Below are positions 1 through 4,083 of a stretch of 5,672 nucleotides of DNA, piece after piece. The translations under genes were made by a program, and so were the position numbers. Under the pieces are notes generated by a model, which was given only the letters and a program-made list of their open reading frames with translations, was not told where the DNA came from and did not search any database. Position 1 is the stretch's first letter; each line of letters opens with the position of its first letter. Source of the DNA: Cyanobacteria bacterium T3Sed10_344R1 (GTDB lineage Bacteria > Cyanobacteriota > Cyanobacteriia > Phormidesmidales > Phormidesmidaceae); the NCBI GenBank assembly GCA_003566335.1, contig PXDR01000122.1:1-5672 (forward strand), written 5' to 3'.

Positions 1-2553
1 CTCCATGCCGTTAGCGATTTCTTAATTGCGATCGCATACTTCTCAATTCCAGCGCTGCTGGCCTACTTCGTGCGTCAGCGTCGGGATATTGCTTTTTCCA
101 AAGCGTTTGCCTTGGTAGGAGCCTTCATTTTTCTCTGTGGGTTGGGCCATTTAGTAGATATTGTCACTCTGTGGTACCCGGCCTATTGGATCAGTGGACT
201 AGTGCGGGCGCTGACGGCCCTGACCTCCTGCATTACCGCTCTCAAGCTCCTGGAATGGCTGCCGGAGTTCTTGGCCTTGAAATCGCCAGAAGAACTAGAA
301 GCGCTGAACCAGCAGCTTGCGGTAGAAATTGCACAGGAGCAGGCGGCTTATACCGAAATGGAGCAGCAAGTTGAAGAGCGCACCCTGGCTTTGTCTATCG
401 CCAATACTCAACTGCGCAACTCCCAAGGACTGCTGCAGAAGGGGGGCGACCGGGAGCACACCACCAGCCAGATCATTCACCAGATGCGCCAGTCCCTCAA
501 TCTGGGACGCATCTTTGCCGTTACAACCCGAGAACTGAAGCGCACCCTCAACTGCGATCGCACTGTAGTCTACCGCTTCAACCCCGACTGGAGCGGACAC
601 ATCATTGCTGAAGCCGTCACCCCAGGCTGGCAGCCTCTGCTTAAAAACCCTGACTACCACCATCATTGGAGTTATAGCGCCCTCGATCAGCCCCGCTGCA
701 CCGTTCGCTCAGTGGCCCAAGGCAATCCCCCGGGAAAAGTCCTGATTGAAGATACTCACCTCAAGGACAATGCCGGGAGGATTTCCCCCCAGGACTTTGA
801 CTACCTTGCCGTCTCAGACATCTACGCTGCCGAGTTCTCCCGCTGCTATCTTGACCTGCTAGAAAAGCTCCAGGCCCGGGCTTACCTGATTGTGCCGATC
901 TTTTCTGGGGCTCAGCTCTGGGGGTTGATGGCCTGCTATCAAAATACCGGCACCCGTCAGTGGGATGAGGCTGAAACCCAAATGGTGGTGCAGGTGGTTC
1001 ACCAGTTGGGAGTAGCCATTCAGCAGGCAGAGCTGTATGGCCGCACCCGCCAGCAGGCCAAAGCCCTGAAAAAAGCTAAGGACGCCGCCGAAGTCGCCAA
1101 CCGAGCCAAAAGTGAGTTTCTGGCCAACATGAGCCACGAACTGCGCACCCCCCTCAATGCCATCCTCGGGTTTGCCCAGTTGATTCACAATGACAACACC
1201 CTGCCTGAAACCACCCGCAACTATATCGACATCATCAACCGCAGCGGTGAGCACCTGCTAGGACTAATCAACAACATCCTAGAGATGTCCAAGATTGAGG
1301 CTGGGCTGCTGGTGTGTACCCCCCGGGACTTTGAGCTGCCCTGCCTGCTGGAGAACTTAAAGGACTTGTTCCAGCTCAAGGCGAAGAATAAGAAGCTGAA
1401 GCTCTGCGTAATTCACGGCAACAAGCTGCCGACCTACATTCAGGCGGATGAAGGCAAGCTGCGTCAGGTGCTGCTCAACTTGTTGGGGAACGCGATCAAA
1501 TTTACCCACCAGGGCGATGTTCAGCTCCGAGTTTGGTGCGATGACAGTTCTACTGAAGTTACCGCAGCTAACACGGTTCAGCTTAACTTTGCCGTGATCG
1601 ACACTGGCCCCGGTATCGATCAGGCAGAACTAGCCACGCTGTTTGACCCATTTAAGCAGGCTCAGGCTGGGCTGGCTTCTGGCCAGGGGACGGGGCTTGG
1701 CTTGCCGATTAGCCGCCGCTACGTCGAGCTGATGGGCGGTAGCCTCACGGTCGAAAGCACTGTGGGTAGCGGCAGTTGTTTTCAGGTTTCCCTGCCGGTT
1801 GAAGTGGTCTCTGTCCCAACCCCAGCACAGACCCTGACCCAGCGCAGCATCAAAGCTCTAGCGCCGGATCAGCCTGCCCCCCAAATTTTGGTGGCTGAAG
1901 ACAACCCGACTAACCGGCTGCTGCTGACTAAGCTGTTGCGGCCCCTCGGGTTTGACGTGCAGACGGCTGAAAATGGGGCAGAAGCTTTGACCCTGTGGCA
2001 GCAGTGGCAGCCCCATCTGGTGCTGATGGACATGCGAATGCCCATTCTGGACGGCTATGAAACGACCCGGCAAATTCGACAGCGAGAAGCCGCACAGACC
2101 CCGGCCCAACCCACGGTGATCATTGCCCTCACTGCAACCGCTTTTGAAGAGCAGCAGTCTGCCATGCTGGCGGCTGGCTGCGATGCCTGTATGTGCAAGC
2201 CGTTCATTAACCATGAACTGCTGACCTGCATCGGCCAATATCTTGGGCTACGCTACGACTACTACGATGACGCTAAGCCCTCGGCAAACCCCGATGAGTC
2301 AGTTCTGGCTGCTGAAGCGCTAGCTCATCTCCCTCACCCCTGGCTCAAACAACTGTATCAAGCTGCTGCCCAGGGCAGTGATGCGCAAATTCTCAATTTG
2401 CTCGAAGGACTGCCAGCACAGCACCTGGGGATTGCTGGCTCCCTACGACAGCTAACCGAAGAGTTTCAGTTTGAGCAAATTATGACCTTGACTCTGCCTT
2501 GGATTGACCAAGGGGTAGCCGCCAATCCTGTGGCAGAACCCAGTCGGCGCTAG
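1..2553 (+). CDS. Ethylene-receptor-like hybrid histidine kinase with cyanobacteriochrome-type GAF and receiver domain (5' truncated)
   Basis: A membrane sensor kinase, open at the left edge; 850 residues are visible (numbered from base 1). Residues 6-80 match the three-helix ethylene-binding domain of plant ETR1 and cyanobacterial SynEtr1: SDFLIAIAYFSIP with Asp6 and Tyr13 (ETR1 Asp25, Tyr32), then LCGLGH with Cys46 and His50 (ETR1 Cu(I) ligands Cys65, His69). A coiled coil (about 97-145) leads to a GAF domain (about 165-346) of the bilin-binding type, with Cys282 at the usual chromophore position. The kinase core has H-box His379 (SHELRTPLN), N-box Asn497, G1 DTGPGID at 534 and G2 GTGLGL at 563. 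A receiver follows (about 629-748; acidic pair in AEDN, phospho-acceptor Asp677, Lys733), then a helical tail of about 95 residues. In ETR1 only about 20 residues precede this Asp, so the true start probably lies a few dozen codons outside the window; GTG at 70 would delete helix 1 and is not the start. Ligand and light sensing are inferred from the residues. Confidence 0.93.
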   Translation, partial: LHAVSDFLIAIAYFSIPALLAYFVRQRRDIAFSKAFALVGAFIFLCGLGHLVDIVTLWYPAYWISGLVRALTALTSCITALKLLEWLPEFLALKSPEELEALNQQLAVEIAQEQAAYTEMEQQVEERTLALSIANTQLRNSQGLLQKGGDREHTTSQIIHQMRQSLNLGRIFAVTTRELKRTLNCDRTVVYRFNPDWSGHIIAEAVTPGWQPLLKNPDYHHHWSYSALDQPRCTVRSVAQGNPPGKVLIEDTHLKDNAGRISPQDFDYLAVSDIYAAEFSRCYLDLLEKLQARAYLIVPIFSGAQLWGLMACYQNTGTRQWDEAETQMVVQVVHQLGVAIQQAELYGRTRQQAKALKKAKDAAEVANRAKSEFLANMSHELRTPLNAILGFAQLIHNDNTLPETTRNYIDIINRSGEHLLGLINNILEMSKIEAGLLVCTPRDFELPCLLENLKDLFQLKAKNKKLKLCVIHGNKLPTYIQADEGKLRQVLLNLLGNAIKFTHQGDVQLRVWCDDSSTEVTAANTVQLNFAVIDTGPGIDQAELATLFDPFKQAQAGLASGQGTGLGLPISRRYVELMGGSLTVESTVGSGSCFQVSLPVEVVSVPTPAQTLTQRSIKALAPDQPAPQILVAEDNPTNRLLLTKLLRPLGFDVQTAENGAEALTLWQQWQPHLVLMDMRMPILDGYETTRQIRQREAAQTPAQPTVIIALTATAFEEQQSAMLAAGCDACMCKPFINHELLTCIGQYLGLRYDYYDDAKPSANPDESVLAAEALAHLPHPWLKQLYQAAAQGSDAQILNLLEGLPAQHLGIAGSLRQLTEEFQFEQIMTLTLPWIDQGVAANPVAEPSRR
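16..240 (+). other. Ethylene-binding transmembrane domain (three helices)
   Basis: This part of the kinase gene encodes three hydrophobic helices. The ETR1 residues known to matter for ethylene and copper binding are all kept: Asp at 16-18, Tyr at 37-39, Ile-Pro at 46-51, Cys at 136-138 and His at 148-150. The third helix (TALTSCITALKLLEWLPEFL) also follows the ETR1 pattern. In the plant and Synechocystis receptors this domain holds Cu(I) and binds ethylene; binding here is inferred. Confidence 0.88.
493..1038 (+). other. GAF domain of cyanobacteriochrome/phytochrome type
   Basis: The domain runs from LNLGRIF to QQAELY and has the layout of cyanobacterial bilin-binding GAF domains: CDRTVVYRF, EAVTPGW, DIYAAEFSRCYLDLLEKLQARAYLIVPI and LWGLMACYQN. 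The Cys at 844-846 falls at the canonical chromophore-attachment position, but the residue after it is Tyr instead of the more usual His. A second cysteine (697-699, PRCTV) lies in the region where two-cysteine cyanobacteriochromes carry an extra Cys. Bilin attachment is plausible but unproven; many related GAF domains bind no chromophore. Confidence 0.7.
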
Positions 2554-2811
2554 TTTTCAGGGTCTTACGCTTTTTAGTCTTGTTTCAAATCTCCTGTATG
2601 TTGCGCCTGATGTCTGATCTCTCTGCTACAGGGTCTGAATCGTCAGATGATTAGGTCATTCTAGGCTTCATCAAAAAGCAAATATGTGAAACTGGCTACA
2701 TCATAGAACTTCTACTTAATCAAAGTTCAATCTGCGGAACCTTAGTTAAATTATTAACGCTTACTTGACTACAAAGAGAGTTTATCCAAGCCAGCAAGTT
2801 AATCTGAACTC
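2554..2811. other. Gene-free gap between convergent genes
   Basis: This AT-richer stretch separates the kinase stop from the minus-strand orphan gene's stop. No open frame of note and no classical terminator (strong stem followed by a T-run) is visible. Only a weak 5-bp stem, TCTGA/TCAGA around 2633-2646, was seen. The base composition change from the kinase gene starts here. Confidence 0.5.
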
Positions 2812-3330
2812 TTAAAATCCTTTAGCTAAAACAATCCGACCATATGCTCTAGAGATAATTACATATAGGCTCTTATAACACCGCTGTAAATCCTCAACAG
2901 AGATACCCATTTCTATAGCCACATTATTTTCTGTTGGGATATCCCCTTCCGCTTGAAGTCTACGAATAGCACCTGAAAGCACTAAGCACTTAAACTGTTC
3001 AACTTTTAGATCAAAAATCTCGACATTTTTATGTTTCTCTCTATGCTCTTCCCAACAAGGATGGACTGCCCAGGGACTACCTAAACTATCAAATAGAATA
3101 GAATCGCCATATCCATTTGTGTGGTAGCACACGTCTACGCCGCACCACCAACAGTTAGTCTTATAGGTTTGCGCTTCATCAGTTTGGGGAGTGGGAGATA
3201 CTTTTGGAGTTGAGATAGAAGCTAAGGAATTACTGAGATTTAAGTATCCTCGTTGCCCACCACCGCCGCTAACGCTAACGCCACTACAAAAGCCGCAAAC
3301 ACATGAGAAAGAGTGATTATAGTCAGGCAT
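2812..3330 (-). CDS. Cysteine-rich protein with zinc-ribbon-like domain and possible C-terminal helix-turn-helix
   Basis: A 172-residue protein of unknown function. The N-terminus has a C-x-C-x2-C cluster (Cys10, 12, 15) followed by a Gly/Ser-rich, probably disordered stretch (about 17-52). Residues 60-100 form the recognisable core: CWWCG (Cys60, Cys63), CYH (Cys68, His70), the segment ILFDSLGSPW, then HPCWEEH (His90, Cys92, His96). This is the pattern of small bacterial zinc ribbons with a CxxCG knuckle and a later F-D-x-L-G-x-P-W...H-x-C motif. Residues 112-165 are helical, and IPTENNVAIEMGISVEDLQ resembles a helix-turn-helix, so a DNA-binding or regulatory role is possible. The ATG at 3330 has only a weak ribosome-binding site (GAAAG). 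The gene stands alone, is AT-richer than both neighbours, and its 5' end lies 11 bases from an inverted-repeat arm, suggesting acquisition with mobile DNA. The ordered motif argues that it is a real gene. Confidence 0.72.
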   Translation of the reverse strand: MPDYNHSFSCVCGFCSGVSVSGGGGQRGYLNLSNSLASISTPKVSPTPQTDEAQTYKTNCWWCGVDVCYHTNGYGDSILFDSLGSPWAVHPCWEEHREKHKNVEIFDLKVEQFKCLVLSGAIRRLQAEGDIPTENNVAIEMGISVEDLQRCYKSLYVIISRAYGRIVLAKGF

Positions 3331-3341
3331 AAGTTGCTTTC

Positions 3342-3363
3342 AACCGTCATTCCGCAGGTTGAC
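3342..3363. repeat. Left arm of 22-bp inverted repeat
   Basis: This arm is the inverted partner of 3558-3579, with two mismatches. It lies 11 bases upstream of the minus-strand start codon at 3330, so it falls in that gene's leader or promoter region. Confidence 0.8.
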
Positions 3364-3503
3364 AAAATTTTCTGTGTGTTGATTTCGCACCGCCCGAAAG
3401 CCCTGATAAATGGCGATCTCTGTTTTCCGAGTTCACTGCCTTGATGGTTGCGAATCGTTAAGCTATCGTCTAGGGCAGTAAGCTGCTCTATTTCTGAAAT
3501 CTT

Positions 3504-3529
3504 TCAGTAGCAACACTTTCAGCTACTGA
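3504..3529. repeat. Perfect 8-bp hairpin inside the MITE-like segment
   Basis: TCAGTAGC (3504-3511) pairs with GCTACTGA (3522-3529) across a 10-base loop. A competing stem, CTGAAA (3494-3499) with TTTCAG (3502-3507), overlaps its left side but leaves only a 2-base loop. There is no T-run, so it is not a typical terminator. It may simply be part of the secondary structure of the element. Confidence 0.45.
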
Positions 3530-3557
3530 CTCAGACAATGCACAAGAAAAAATAATC

Positions 3558-3579
3558 GTCAACCTGCAGAATGTCGGTT
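3558..3579. repeat. Right arm of 22-bp inverted repeat
   Basis: This arm is the inverted partner of 3342-3363. The two mismatches to it are transversion/transition differences inside GCRGAATGWCGG. Similarity beyond GGTT fades quickly, which suggests the arm ends near 3580-3586. Confidence 0.8.
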
Positions 3580-3687
3580 CCAAGGCATAAACCAGCAGGG
3601 CAAGATGCAAAGCGTATAACCATATTTAGTATTCCCAAGCAATCTAATGCCGTACCCCCCGGACTCTACAGATTTACCATCGCATCC

Positions 3688-3953
3688 CAGGGTAAGCGCA
3701 AGAAAAATGTCGAGAGAGTGTGCTAGGTTCCCAGCTCTGCGGCCAGAATAGTGGGCATTTGGTCAAAACCCATCGCAGCCCATTTCGCCTTTTGCTTGAG
3801 ACTGCGCTTTTTTGAGGTTTCTTGATTCAACATACTGATGACTCACTACAGCAGCAGCGTCATTTTCCTTTGTATCAGTTCCCGCCCTGTTGATGCAAAA
3901 AGTCTCAAAAGTGCTGACTTACCTGGGTTTTACAGTTAATCGCTCTAGCCCTG
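3688..3953 (-). mobile_element. Internally deleted insertion-sequence remnant, probably ISAs1 family
   Basis: The two ends read inward as CAGGG-TA-AGCG (from 3688) and CAGGGCTAGAGCG (from the right, ending at 3953). They match except for two single-base gaps, and both are preceded by TCC. From memory, ends of the form CAGGG followed by a TAAGCG/CAAGCG-like stretch fit ISAs1-family elements. The minus-strand frame inside (3723-3833) resembles the C-terminal tail of such transposases, with its stop close to the left end, as expected. At 266 bp, against more than 1 kb for an intact element, most of the transposase is missing. No target duplication is recognisable. The left end is more convincing than the right. 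Confidence 0.4.
3723..3833 (-). pseudogene. Fragment resembling the C-terminal tail of an ISAs1-type transposase
   Basis: This 36-codon minus-strand frame reads MLNQETSKKRSLKQKAKW followed by AAMGFDQMPTILAAELGT and a stop. The order LNQE, then a basic stretch with SLKxK, then AA and a hydrophobic end, is like the tail that follows the HWxIEN region in ISAs1/H-repeat transposases. Two stop codons precede it in the same frame, and no HWxIEN or DDE residues are present. It is therefore at most a remnant and is unlikely to make a functional protein. The family assignment is from memory and is tentative. Confidence 0.38.
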
Positions 3954-4083
3954 GGACGAACGGCACCTCGACGGCTTCGTTGAAATCCTCAGCGCTCTAT
4001 TGATAACTGGCTCACCATAGCCTATCTTTTCTTTCTTGCTTGGCTTATGATACAAAAGCGGCCAAGCAAGATAATGAACTGAT
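3954..4083 (+). promoter_or_regulatory. Leader region of the recombinase gene with candidate sigma-70 promoter
   Basis: TTGATA at 4000-4005 and TATCTT at 4023-4028 are 17 bases apart, matching five and four of six consensus bases; this would start transcription near 4035. A second candidate -10, TATGAT (4046-4051, five of six), lies in the spacer of the inverted repeat but lacks a good -35. The start codon at 4084 has no strong Shine-Dalgarno sequence. Confidence 0.45.
4034..4071. promoter_or_regulatory. Perfect 11-bp inverted repeat upstream of the recombinase gene (candidate operator or protein-binding site)
   Basis: TCTTGCTTGGC (4034-4044) and GCCAAGCAAGA (4061-4071) are perfect inverted copies separated by 16 bases, ending 12 bases before the ATG. 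The spacer contains the -10-like TATGAT. This layout fits an operator for autoregulation or a stem in the 5' leader. The AT-rich spacer is not itself palindromic, which argues against this being a complete telomere-resolution site. Confidence 0.6.

Larger units (their letters stand above)
3342..3579. mobile_element. MITE-like 238-bp segment bounded by 22-bp inverted repeats
   Basis: The left arm (3342-3363) and right arm (3558-3579) are inverted copies identical at 20 of 22 positions; both read GTCAACCTGC from their inner ends. Weaker gapped similarity continues inward (CACAGAAAA against CACAAGAAAA). The interior has no intact gene. It contains an 8-bp hairpin and ends just upstream of the orphan gene's start. 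Short length, terminal inverted repeats and no coding content fit a miniature inverted-repeat element or an internally deleted IS. No clear target duplication was found next to the arms, so the true ends may lie a few bases out. Confidence 0.5.

Noticed and set aside
70..72. GTG as start codon of the kinase gene
   Set aside because: The frame is open to base 1, and codons before this GTG encode the first ethylene-binding helix with its essential Asp, so the true start is outside the window.
2633..2646. Small hairpin after the kinase gene as a terminator
   Set aside because: The stem has only five base pairs with no following T-run, and it lies 80 bases past the stop codon.
3240..3517. Minus-strand open frame of about 90 codons running through the MITE-like segment into the orphan gene
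   Set aside because: It overlaps the well-supported zinc-ribbon gene in another frame, has no convincing start or ribosome-binding site, and its sequence shows no recognisable motif.
3949..4020. Short plus-strand frame reading PWDERHLDGFVEILSALLITGSP and then a stop
   Set aside because: It looks protein-like but has a stop directly upstream, no start codon and no family I recognise; it may be chance or a very small gene remnant.
4034..4071. The inverted repeat as a complete telomere-resolution site
   Set aside because: Known sites are near-continuous palindromes through the centre, whereas this one has a 16-base non-palindromic spacer; it is kept as an operator-like site instead.
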